Shown: positions 1 to 5,293, numbered from the stretch's first letter. The stretch: 5,293 nt of DNA from Pelotomaculum sp. UBA5255 (GCA_002408725.1 DHTR01000092.1:10660-15952); one strand, 5' to 3'. Made by a program: numbers and translations. Notes: generated from the sequence alone by a model not told the origin.

Positions 1-856
1 CCCGGACGGCAGGGTCCAGGTGAGCACCAACTGGCAAGATCACGGTCAGGGCGCAGACATGGGCCTGCTGGCCACTTCCCATGAAGCATTGCGGCCGATG
101 GGTATTAAACCGGAGCAAATCAAACTGGTTATGAACGATATGGCCAAAGCGCCGGCCGGCGGCCCGGCCGGCGGCAGCCGCTCTCAGTTTGTCATCGGCA
201 ACAGCGCCGTAAACGGCTGCGAGCAACTGCTGAACGCCCTGAAGAAGGCCGACGGTACCTACATGACCTATGACGAGGCTGTAGCCAAAAAGATCCCGCT
301 CAAATATTCCGGTCAGTGGAACACAGCTTCAGCTAACGCAACTGCCTGCGATGAAAAAGGTCAGGGCAGTCCCTTCCTTTCTTACATGTACGGCGTCTTC
401 CTAGCGGAAGTGGAAGTAGATACCAAGACCGGCAAGGTCCAGGTCGTGAAGATGACCCTGGCTGCTGATATTGGCAGGATTGCCAATAAGATTGTTGTGG
501 ATGGCCAGATGTACGGCGGTCTAGCCCAGGGCATCGGTCTGGCGCTGACCGAAGATTTCGAAGACCTGAAGAAACATACCACCATGGCCGCCTGCGGCAT
601 CCCGTATCCTAAAGACATTCCCGACAATCTTGAGGCTATCTATGCTGACAGCCCGCGCAAACTGGGACCGCACGGCGCTTCCGGCTGCGGCGAAATGCCG
701 CTGACCTCACCGCATGCGGCCATCGCCAACGCCATCTACAACGCCTGCGGCGTACGGATCATCCAGCTCCCGGCCTTACCGGAAAAAGTATTGGCCGGAC
801 TCCAGGGTCGTGAAATCCCGATCGTCAAACGGCCGATTAAAGACCCGGCGTTCTAG
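1..856 (+). CDS. Molybdopterin-dependent aldehyde oxidoreductase (Mop/xanthine dehydrogenase family), C-terminal part
   Basis: This is the 3' end of a gene that starts before the window. The reading frame is open from base 2 and ends at TAG 854-856, giving 284 residues. It matches the C-terminal part of the molybdenum domain of the roughly 900-residue D. gigas Mop family, which hydroxylates aldehydes using molybdopterin cytosine dinucleotide and two [2Fe-2S] clusters. Visible family marks are WQDHGQGADMG near the edge, GPAGGSRSQ (cofactor-contacting region), GQGSPFLSYMYGVFLAEVEVD, VVDGQMYGGLAQGIGLAL, and GASGCGEMPLTSPHAA. The last holds the conserved catalytic glutamate that sits beside molybdenum in this superfamily (codon 692-694). 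The tail YNACGVRI..LPALPEKVLAGL is also typical, so the C-terminus looks complete. The N-terminal [2Fe-2S] domains are outside the window. The physiological substrate cannot be read from this part. The neighbouring genes suggest it is the catalytic member of the downstream cassette, although a possible terminator separates them. Confidence 0.93.
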   Translation, partial: PDGRVQVSTNWQDHGQGADMGLLATSHEALRPMGIKPEQIKLVMNDMAKAPAGGPAGGSRSQFVIGNSAVNGCEQLLNALKKADGTYMTYDEAVAKKIPLKYSGQWNTASANATACDEKGQGSPFLSYMYGVFLAEVEVDTKTGKVQVVKMTLAADIGRIANKIVVDGQMYGGLAQGIGLALTEDFEDLKKHTTMAACGIPYPKDIPDNLEAIYADSPRKLGPHGASGCGEMPLTSPHAAIANAIYNACGVRIIQLPALPEKVLAGLQGREIPIVKRPIKDPAF

Positions 857-903
857 ACAGGCAAGGGACGTTGAATTGAAATTCAGATGACATAATTTGT
901 TTT

Positions 904-948
904 ACCTAAAACGAGCTAAATAGTACGCACTTTTAGTTCGTTTTAGGT
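904..948 (+). terminator. Long inverted repeat, probable terminator of the aldehyde oxidoreductase gene (or operator)
   Basis: Arms 904-920 and 932-948 pair over 17 positions, all Watson-Crick except one G-U (915 with 937), around an 11-base loop. The core is CCTAAAACGAGCTAAA against TTTAGTTCGTTTTAGG. It begins 47 bases after the upstream stop. The downstream flank TTTACCTTGTTTA is T-rich but is not a clean U-run, and the stem is A/T-rich, so a classical intrinsic terminator is likely but not certain. The near-perfect symmetry and its position just upstream of a possible promoter would also fit a regulator binding site. Confidence 0.55.
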
Positions 949-953
949 TTACC

Positions 954-983
954 TTGTTTAGATTAACTTTGAGCGGCTAATAT
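954..983 (+). promoter_or_regulatory. Candidate sigma-70 type promoter for the redox cassette
   Basis: TTGTTT (954-959) and TAATAT (978-983) are separated by 18 bases. They match the -35 and -10 consensus at 3/6 and 4/6 positions. The pair lies just after the inverted repeat and about 45 bases before the likely start of the next gene. This is a weak match, supported mainly by position, since the preceding hairpin would otherwise leave the downstream genes without a transcript. Confidence 0.3.
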
Positions 984-1026
984 GGGCTCTTGAAATGCCA
1001 GGCTCAATGTGAAATGGTGGGGTAAT

Positions 1027-3354
1027 ATGGATCATAAGCAATTGCTTTATTTGGAGGAAAAATGTATTCAAGGCTACTCCCCGGCCTGCACAACCACCTG
1101 TCCTGTTCATGTGGATGTGAAAAATTTTATGGCAAAAGTGAAGGCCGGGGACTTTGACGGGGCACTGAAGATTTTAAGAAAAGTCCTTCCCTTTCCAGGC
1201 ATCATCGGTAGAATATGTGACCATCCCTGCCAGGATGTCTGTAAGCGGCGAGAGGTGGGAGACGCCGTTTCCATAGCCGCTCTGGAAAAGGCCTGCGTGC
1301 AAATGAGTTCAACCGCGCCTGATAAAATATTTATCCAGCCTAAAAAGGATAAACGTGTTGCCGTGGTAGGGGGAGGGCTGAGTGGTCTTACTGCAGCCTT
1401 TGATCTGTCTTCAAAAGGTTATAACGTGGTTCTTTTCGAATCAAAAGACCGCCTGGGTGGCAGCATCTGGGACACACCGGAGGAAATTCTCCCGCGGAAG
1501 GTTATCGCAGAAGAAACCGCCGTACTGGTAGATTTGGGCGTAGAGATCCGGTTCAACTCAACCGTAGGTGAGGTTGTTTCCCTCCCGGATTTGGGCCGCG
1601 ATTTTGATGCCGTGTACCTGGGCCTTGGGAAGATTTCTGAGCATACTTTCGGCCTGCAGCTCGACCAAGAGGGAAGGCTGCAGATTGACCCGTTAACTTT
1701 TAGCACCGGCCGGGAAGGAGTTTTTGCCGGGGGTGGTCTGCGAACCAGTCCCGGGTATTCGCCGGTTGGCTCTCTATCCGATGGCAGGAGGGCCGCCAGA
1801 TCCATTGACCGCTACCTGCAAAACGCTTCTCTGTTTGCTGCCCGGGAAAATGAGGGGTCCTACCGGACCAGACTTTTTACCAGTACGGAGGGGGTTGAGC
1901 TACTCCCTGCCGTCGTGCCGGATAATCCGATCCAGGGTTACACGCGGGAGGAAGCCATTCTGGAAGCCGGGCGCTGCCTCCAGTGCCAGTGTCTGGAGTG
2001 TGTGAAGGCCTGCAAATACCTCGCCCATTATAAAGGTTATCCTAGAAAATATCTTCGTGACATAAACCATAACCTGAAAATGGTCAAGGGAAACCACACG
2101 GCCAACAAAATGATTAACTCCTGCAGTTTATGCGGCCTCTGCCAGGAAGTTTGCCCCAATGATTTAAATATGGGTGAAGTATGTAAAAACTCCAGGGAGA
2201 TCATGGTCATCAAGGGGAAAATGCCTCCCTCGCCCCATGACTTTCCGCTGCGAGATATGCAGTTCAGCAACGGCGACGGGTTTGCCCTGGCCCGGCATGA
2301 GCCTGGAAAAAATGGTAGTAGTCACCTCTTTTTTCCGGGCTGTCAGTTAAGTGCCTCCGCACCGGAATACGTGGATAAGGTATACGCTTATCTGAGAGAA
2401 AAGATGACCGGCGGGGTTGGGTTGATGCTGCGCTGCTGTGGAGCCCCTGCCGATTGGGCCGGCAGAAAAGATCTCTTTCGGGAGGGTCGGCAGGAAATTG
2501 TCCGATTATGGAGCGAAATGGGCAAGCCCGTCGTTATTCTGGCCTGCTCCTCCTGTTACCAGGTTTTTCAGAATTATCTGCCGGAGGTTGAAATCGTTTT
2601 ACTGTGGGAAATTATTGATCGCTTGGGACTGCCGGTTGTTTCTGCTAAAGACAGTCCGGGCAAAGTAGCTGTGCTCGACGCTTGTACCACCCGGCATGTG
2701 AAGAGTGTTCATGAAAGCGTGCGGAGAATCCTGGAGCGGCTTGGTTATGAGGTGGAGGAACTAAAATATAGCCGGGAGAAAACTGAGTGCTGTGGATACG
2801 GCGGCCTCATGTCCTTTGCCAACCCGGAACTGGCTCACCAGGTCATAGACCGGCGGATCAAGGAGAGCGAGGCGGATTACGTGGCCTACTGCGCCATGTG
2901 TCGGGACAAATTCGCTTCCAGGGGCAAGCGTACTTTTCATCTCCTTGATTTGATTTACGGTGCCGATAATATGGACCTGGCTGACAGGGAAGACCCGGGC
3001 TATTCGCAAAGGCATGAAAACAGGGCGCGCCTGAAGGATAAGTTGCTCAGAGAGATCTGGGGTGAAAAAGTGGAAGAAGCTCAGGGTTTTGCAGCAATTC
3101 GCCTGGATCTCGCTGATGAACTGAAAGCTATTATGGAAAACCGGCTGATCCTGGTAGAGGATCTCCAAAAGGTGATTGATTATGCCGAAAAGTCCGGGAA
3201 TAAATTATACAATCAGGCTACCGGACGTTATTTGGCCTACTACAGACCGGTCAGCGTTACTTACTGGGTGGAATATTCTCCTCGGGGAGAAAATTTTAAA
3301 ATACACAACGCATACAGCCACAGGATGCAGATTGTCGGGGAAGTGAAAATATGA
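1027..3354 (+). CDS. Fused FAD / 4Fe-4S / HdrB-type CCG redox protein (pyridine nucleotide-disulfide oxidoreductase/dicluster-binding protein, DVU_1558-like)
   Basis: I chose ATG 1027 (775 residues). It gives an N-terminus MDHKQLLYLEEKC that begins directly at the dicluster domain, and GGTGG at 1016-1020 can serve as ribosome binding site. GTG 1009 would add six residues. Domains in order: residues 13-90, a GltD-like dicluster region (C13, C21, C25, then C64, C68, C72, C90); residues 110-265, an FAD Rossmann fold (GGGLSG 115-120, DAVYLGLG 194-201, GVFAGGG 231-237); residues 317-386, ferredoxin-like cysteines (C317, C320, C322, C325, C329; C366, C369, C372, C376, C386). Residues 439-625 hold two CCG repeats, C439-x30-CC-x35-CSSC and C553-x34-CC-x32-CAMC, close to the spacing that binds noncubane [4Fe-4S] clusters in HdrB. 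Residues from about 640 on form a domain I do not recognise. The NAD(P)H-binding insertion expected between residues 201 and 231 is absent. No signal peptide or membrane segment is seen, so it should be cytoplasmic. The likely role is electron transfer for the Mo-hydroxylase; its partners are unknown. Confidence 0.9.
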   Translation: MDHKQLLYLEEKCIQGYSPACTTTCPVHVDVKNFMAKVKAGDFDGALKILRKVLPFPGIIGRICDHPCQDVCKRREVGDAVSIAALEKACVQMSSTAPDKIFIQPKKDKRVAVVGGGLSGLTAAFDLSSKGYNVVLFESKDRLGGSIWDTPEEILPRKVIAEETAVLVDLGVEIRFNSTVGEVVSLPDLGRDFDAVYLGLGKISEHTFGLQLDQEGRLQIDPLTFSTGREGVFAGGGLRTSPGYSPVGSLSDGRRAARSIDRYLQNASLFAARENEGSYRTRLFTSTEGVELLPAVVPDNPIQGYTREEAILEAGRCLQCQCLECVKACKYLAHYKGYPRKYLRDINHNLKMVKGNHTANKMINSCSLCGLCQEVCPNDLNMGEVCKNSREIMVIKGKMPPSPHDFPLRDMQFSNGDGFALARHEPGKNGSSHLFFPGCQLSASAPEYVDKVYAYLREKMTGGVGLMLRCCGAPADWAGRKDLFREGRQEIVRLWSEMGKPVVILACSSCYQVFQNYLPEVEIVLLWEIIDRLGLPVVSAKDSPGKVAVLDACTTRHVKSVHESVRRILERLGYEVEELKYSREKTECCGYGGLMSFANPELAHQVIDRRIKESEADYVAYCAMCRDKFASRGKRTFHLLDLIYGADNMDLADREDPGYSQRHENRARLKDKLLREIWGEKVEEAQGFAAIRLDLADELKAIMENRLILVEDLQKVIDYAEKSGNKLYNQATGRYLAYYRPVSVTYWVEYSPRGENFKIHNAYSHRMQIVGEVKI

Positions 3355-3563
3355 GCGGCCAAAAAGATCAAGCGTCGAAGCAGAGCTGGCAGTGTTGTAA
3401 ATGTAAAATTCCAATGAAAACCGGTAAAGTAAGGATTACTTATATGGGCAACGATTTTACCATTGAATTATTAAAGTGTCCGGAATGCGGCCTCGTGCTG
3501 GTTCCAGAAGACATGGCCGTCCGTAAAATGCTTGAGGTTGAGAAAAGCCTGGAAGACAAATAA
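3351..3563 (+). CDS. Small zinc-ribbon-like redox protein (DVU_1557 family-like)
   Basis: This 70-residue protein starts at ATG 3351, overlapping the TGA of the preceding gene in an ATGA junction, with a GGGGAAGTG ribosome binding site at 3337-3345. The tight overlap suggests translational coupling. Two cysteine knuckles are visible: C15-C16-K-C18 and C43-P-E-C46-G, separated by a short hydrophobic segment, in the manner of a rubredoxin or zinc ribbon binding one metal. The knuckle spacing and the CPECGLVLVPED ending also recall YgiT/MqsA-type zinc fingers. The remaining C-terminus is a charged helix. The genomic position matches the small 'redox protein' that follows the dicluster protein in related loci. 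Whether the metal is iron or zinc, and whether the extra cysteine (two adjacent at 15-16) is redox-active, cannot be told. No DNA-binding domain is visible, which argues against an antitoxin. Confidence 0.82.
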   Translation: MSGQKDQASKQSWQCCKCKIPMKTGKVRITYMGNDFTIELLKCPECGLVLVPEDMAVRKMLEVEKSLEDK

Positions 3564-3584
3564 AAACATAATATTATTGGGTAG

Positions 3585-3590
3585 TAGGAG
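3585..3590 (+). promoter_or_regulatory. Ribosome binding site deciding the methyltransferase start
   Basis: TAGGAG lies 7 bases before ATG 3598 but only 1 base before ATG 3592, so it favours 3598. The longer frame from TTG 3532 would overlap the upstream gene and has no comparable site. Confidence 0.6.
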
Positions 3591-3597
3591 TATGGTC

Positions 3598-4341
3598 ATG
3601 GATCTTGATTCTGAAGAACGCGGTCTGATTTACGAAAGGGAAGAAGTGCGCCGTGTAACCGGGGATACAGTCCGGCCCGGTGGTTTTACTTTAACAGATC
3701 GGGCACTTTCCCTTTGCTCTTTTTCTCCCGGAGACAGCATCCTGGATGTAGGTTGCGGTACGGGCGCTACCGTAGAGCATTTGATTAACAGCTATAAATT
3801 GAACGCAACCGGTGTGGATCCTTCCCGCTTGCTGCTGGAATGTGGGAGGCAAAGAAATCCTGACCTGCCACTAAGCCGGGCGCCGGGGGAAAACTTGCCT
3901 TTTCCTGACGGGAAGTTTGACGGTGTTTTTGCGGAGTGTAGTTTATCCGTGATGAAAGATGCAAAGCAAGCTTTGCGCGAGTTTTACAGGGTTATGAAAT
4001 CAAGTGGGAGGCTGGTTGTATCCGATGTATACGCCCGCAACCCGGAGGAGATCGCCGATTTGCGCCGCCTGCCCCTGCATGGCTGCCTGGCAGGCGCCAA
4101 GACAATGCCCGAGTTAAAAGATATGGTCAATTCAAGTGGGTTTGAAATTATTTTGTGGGAGGATCATTCCAAACTCCTGGCGGCTTTTGCCGCCAAATTT
4201 ATATTAGCTGATGGTTCACTGGATACTTTTTGGGGCAAGACGCCCTGCGGACAAGATAGTTGTATTGAGATCCGGAAAACAATCAAAAAAGTCAGGCCGG
4301 GATACTTTCTTTTAGTCGCCGGTAAGGCCGGCTCAAGGTAA
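3598..4341 (+). CDS. trsM: Class I SAM-dependent methyltransferase (DVU_1556 family, TrsM-like)
   Basis: The protein is 247 residues from ATG 3598, set by the ribosome binding site at 3585-3590. ATG 3592 adds two residues. It has a class I methyltransferase fold of the UbiE/Methyltransf_11 type: motif I ILDVGCGTG (48-56) for S-adenosylmethionine binding, the acidic end of strand 2 at GVDPS (72-76), AxGENLPFPDGKFDGVFA (95-112) for motif II, and EFYRVMKSSGRLVVSDV (128-144) for motif III. The C-terminal part carries C163 in HGCLAG and a C217-x4-C222 pair (PCGQDSC), not needed for the fold and possibly binding metal or thiol substrate. The UbiE-like body is generic, so the substrate is unknown. 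The symbol trsM rests on gene order: the same kind of methyltransferase follows the small redox protein and precedes a C-GCAxxG-C-C protein in Desulfovibrio. An ordinary quinone or arsenite methyltransferase is less likely in this context. Confidence 0.85.
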   Translation: MDLDSEERGLIYEREEVRRVTGDTVRPGGFTLTDRALSLCSFSPGDSILDVGCGTGATVEHLINSYKLNATGVDPSRLLLECGRQRNPDLPLSRAPGENLPFPDGKFDGVFAECSLSVMKDAKQALREFYRVMKSSGRLVVSDVYARNPEEIADLRRLPLHGCLAGAKTMPELKDMVNSSGFEIILWEDHSKLLAAFAAKFILADGSLDTFWGKTPCGQDSCIEIRKTIKKVRPGYFLLVAGKAGSR

Positions 4342-4412
4342 TGTCCAGGTGTCTTGTGCAAATAATTCGCGCCTGTAAATAATGTAGGTTGGCTAAAGGC
4401 AAGATCCATCTG

Positions 4413-4419
4413 AAAGGAG
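4413..4419 (+). promoter_or_regulatory. Ribosome binding site for the C-GCAxxG-C-C gene
   Basis: AAAGGAG is a strong Shine-Dalgarno match, 12 bases before ATG 4432, which is longer than ideal. A second GGAGG (4427-4431) directly abuts the ATG and is too close to act for it. It could serve the in-frame ATG 4453/4456 instead, though the spacing there is also long. Confidence 0.5.
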
Positions 4420-4431
4420 TTGTTCTGGAGG

Positions 4432-4878
4432 ATGTCAGTTGATTTATTTAGAATGATGGAACTTAACCGCCAGGGCTTTAAATGCAGCCAGATCCTTTTA
4501 ACCCTAGGGCTTGAGGCCCGGGGCAAAAAGAACCCTGACCTGGTCAGGGCCATGACCGGCCTTTGTGGAGGGATTGGTTTTTCCGGGAAAATCTGCGGGT
4601 CTTTAACCGGGGGAGTCTGTTTGTTGGGGTTATTTGCCGGCAAGGGGGCGCCGGAGGAAGAGGAACATGAGAAATTTCTTTTAATGGTTGAAGAGCTTCT
4701 GCACTGGTTTGAAAACGAAATAGCAGAATCCTACGGTGGAATCAACTGTGAAGAAATAATTGGAGAGGACCTGGCAAGTAGAACGCCTAATCCCAAATGC
4801 GGAAAAATTGTTGCCGGCACTTTTGAAAAAGTAAAAGAGATATTAGACGAAAACAATATTAAAATGACCGGTGAATAA
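4432..4878 (+). CDS. C-GCAxxG-C-C family protein (DVU_1555-like)
   Basis: From ATG 4432 the protein has 148 residues. TTG 4420 would add four residues but has its Shine-Dalgarno directly adjacent, and ATG 4453 would trim the N-terminal helix. The family is a small helical, cysteine-rich group often linked to redox enzymes; its biochemical function is not established. The pattern is visible as C18 (KCSQILL), then GLCGG at 44-47 (C45), then KICGSLTG (C55, the CGAxxG element with S in place of A), C63, and a C-terminal pair C106 (GGINCEEIIG) and C123 (NPKCGKIV). The conserved cysteines may bind an Fe-S cluster or form redox-active thiols. It follows the methyltransferase after 90 bases that contain no clear terminator, and its stop nearly touches the next start, so it is probably cotranscribed with the radical SAM gene. 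No signal peptide is seen, although 56-70 is a hydrophobic helix. Confidence 0.85.
   Translation: MSVDLFRMMELNRQGFKCSQILLTLGLEARGKKNPDLVRAMTGLCGGIGFSGKICGSLTGGVCLLGLFAGKGAPEEEEHEKFLLMVEELLHWFENEIAESYGGINCEEIIGEDLASRTPNPKCGKIVAGTFEKVKEILDENNIKMTGE
4870..4874 (+). promoter_or_regulatory. Ribosome binding site GGTGA for the radical SAM gene
   Basis: GGTGA, complementary to the 16S 3' end, lies 5 bases before GTG 4880 and inside the last codons of the upstream gene. It favours GTG 4880 over the in-frame GTG 4871, which has no site of its own. Confidence 0.45.
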
Positions 4879-4879
4879 C

Positions 4880-5293
4880 GTGGATAACGAAAAGAAAACG
4901 ATTCTATTCAATACTGAAAGCGTCTGTCCCCATTGCCTTCAAAGAATACCTGCGGCAAGGGTAGCACGGGGTGGACAGGTCTACCTCGAAAAAACCTGCC
5001 CGGAACACGGTTATTTTATTGTACCGGTATGGAGAGGACAGCCGTCATATGAATCCTGGGTCAAGCCCCGGGAACGCGTGAAACCGGTTGCTCCGTTAAT
5101 TTCTGATGGTCAGGGCTGTCCCTTTGAGTGCGGCCTTTGCCCGGAACACCGGCAGTCCTCCTGCTGTGTCCTACTGGAGGTAACCAGTCGATGTAATTTA
5201 AAGTGCCCCGTCTGCTTTGCAGATGCCGGAGAGGAAAAGAGGCCGGACCCTGACCTGGAAACCATCAGGGGTTGGTACCGGCGGCTGCTGGAA
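4880..5293 (+). CDS. trsS: Radical SAM protein, N-terminal part (TrsS-like)
   Basis: The gene starts with GTG at 4880, one base after the upstream stop, and runs out of the window with 138 residues and no stop. The alternative GTG 4871 adds three residues. The radical SAM cluster motif CNLKCPVC (C105-x3-C109-x2-C112) is followed by FADAGEE, so the protein should bind a [4Fe-4S] cluster and cleave S-adenosylmethionine. Before it is a cysteine-rich N-terminus: C16-P-H-C19, C40-PEHG, C80-x3-C84-x2-C87-PEH, and C95-C96 ahead of LLEVTSRCNL. This N-terminal pattern, with SVCPHC, CPEHG and CGLCPEH, resembles the radical SAM (seleno)protein TrsS in the DVU_1554 region. Some members of that family use selenocysteine, but no in-frame TGA occurs in the visible part. 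It sits in the same order as that cassette and likely acts with the methyltransferase and C-GCAxxG-C-C proteins, its substrate being unknown. The alternative is another radical SAM of the molybdenum cofactor or tungsten/molybdenum enzyme maturation kind. Confidence 0.82.
   Translation, partial: MDNEKKTILFNTESVCPHCLQRIPAARVARGGQVYLEKTCPEHGYFIVPVWRGQPSYESWVKPRERVKPVAPLISDGQGCPFECGLCPEHRQSSCCVLLEVTSRCNLKCPVCFADAGEEKRPDPDLETIRGWYRRLLE

Noticed and set aside
382..627. Minus-strand open frame of 81 codons inside the aldehyde oxidoreductase gene
   Set aside because: It is antisense to a strongly conserved coding region and shows no recognisable motif.
1419..2270. Open frames on the minus strand (1419-1805, 1900-2097, 2037-2270) and a + strand frame at 1724-2005
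   Set aside because: All lie inside the FAD/Fe-S/CCG gene, whose own frame carries clear domain motifs throughout. Their products have no domain signs.
2438..3168. + strand frame 2438-2668 and minus strand frame 2761-3168
   Set aside because: They overlap the CCG repeats in other frames. The real frame has both CCG motifs at the right spacing.
3532..3597. Extended methyltransferase N-terminus from TTG 3532
   Set aside because: The extra 22 residues overlap the ribbon gene in another frame and contain no methyltransferase features, while TAGGAG supports ATG 3598.
4354..4381. Possible promoter TTGTGC ... TAAATA upstream of the C-GCAxxG-C-C gene
   Set aside because: The -35 match is poor, the spacer is 16 bases, and there is no terminator after the methyltransferase, so cotranscription explains the gap.
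4164..4643. 159-codon minus-strand frame spanning the end of the methyltransferase gene and the start of the C-GCAxxG-C-C gene
   Set aside because: It is opposite to two recognisable genes, and its product is low in motif content and proline-rich in the way antisense frames often are.
4880..5293. In-frame TGA as a selenocysteine codon in the visible radical SAM region
   Set aside because: All 138 codons were read and none is TGA, so no selenocysteine is encoded in this part.

Overview
The window looks like an anaerobic bacterium's redox-enzyme locus. All genes lie on the + strand, base composition is roughly 50% G+C with no obvious bias, and several genes carry AGGAG-type ribosome binding sites. 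The proteins are unusually rich in cysteine and Fe-S motifs: Mo-hydroxylase, ferredoxin, HdrB-type CCG domains and radical SAM. A strictly anaerobic Clostridia-type organism (Desulfotomaculum/Pelotomaculum-like) is a reasonable guess, but nothing here proves the taxonomy. The same gene set is known from Desulfovibrio (DVU_1559 to DVU_1554 region).

Layout. (1) Positions 1-856 hold the C-terminal 284 residues of a molybdopterin aldehyde oxidoreductase of the Desulfovibrio gigas Mop type. (2) Positions 857-1026 are intergenic and contain a long A/T-rich inverted repeat (904-948), probably a terminator, followed by a weak promoter candidate. (3) Positions 1027-3354 encode a 775-residue fused redox protein: a GltD-type dicluster N-terminus, an FAD Rossmann module that appears to lack the NAD(P)H domain, a ferredoxin-like segment, two HdrB-type CCG repeats and a C-terminal domain I do not recognise. 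(4) Positions 3351-3563 encode a 70-residue zinc-ribbon-like protein whose start overlaps the preceding stop by 4 nt. (5) Positions 3598-4341 encode a SAM-dependent methyltransferase (TrsM-like). (6) Positions 4432-4878 encode a C-GCAxxG-C-C family protein. (7) From 4880 to the window edge runs the N-terminal 138 residues of a radical SAM protein (TrsS-like) with CxxxCxxC and several further cysteine motifs.

How they fit together. The gene order Mo-hydroxylase, FAD/Fe-S/CCG protein, small ribbon protein, methyltransferase, C-GCAxxG-C-C protein, radical SAM protein matches a conserved but biochemically uncharacterised cassette. I know it from family names built on D. vulgaris locus tags (DVU_1555, DVU_1556, DVU_1557 families, and the radical SAM (seleno)protein TrsS). 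The likely division of labour, which is inference, is that the Mo-hydroxylase oxidises a substrate, the fused protein passes electrons between FAD, Fe-S and noncubane clusters, and the methyltransferase, radical SAM and cysteine-rich small proteins make or modify a cofactor, peptide or substrate for the enzyme. No mobile elements, CRISPR arrays or RNA genes were seen, and no stretch longer than 300 bases lacks a gene.
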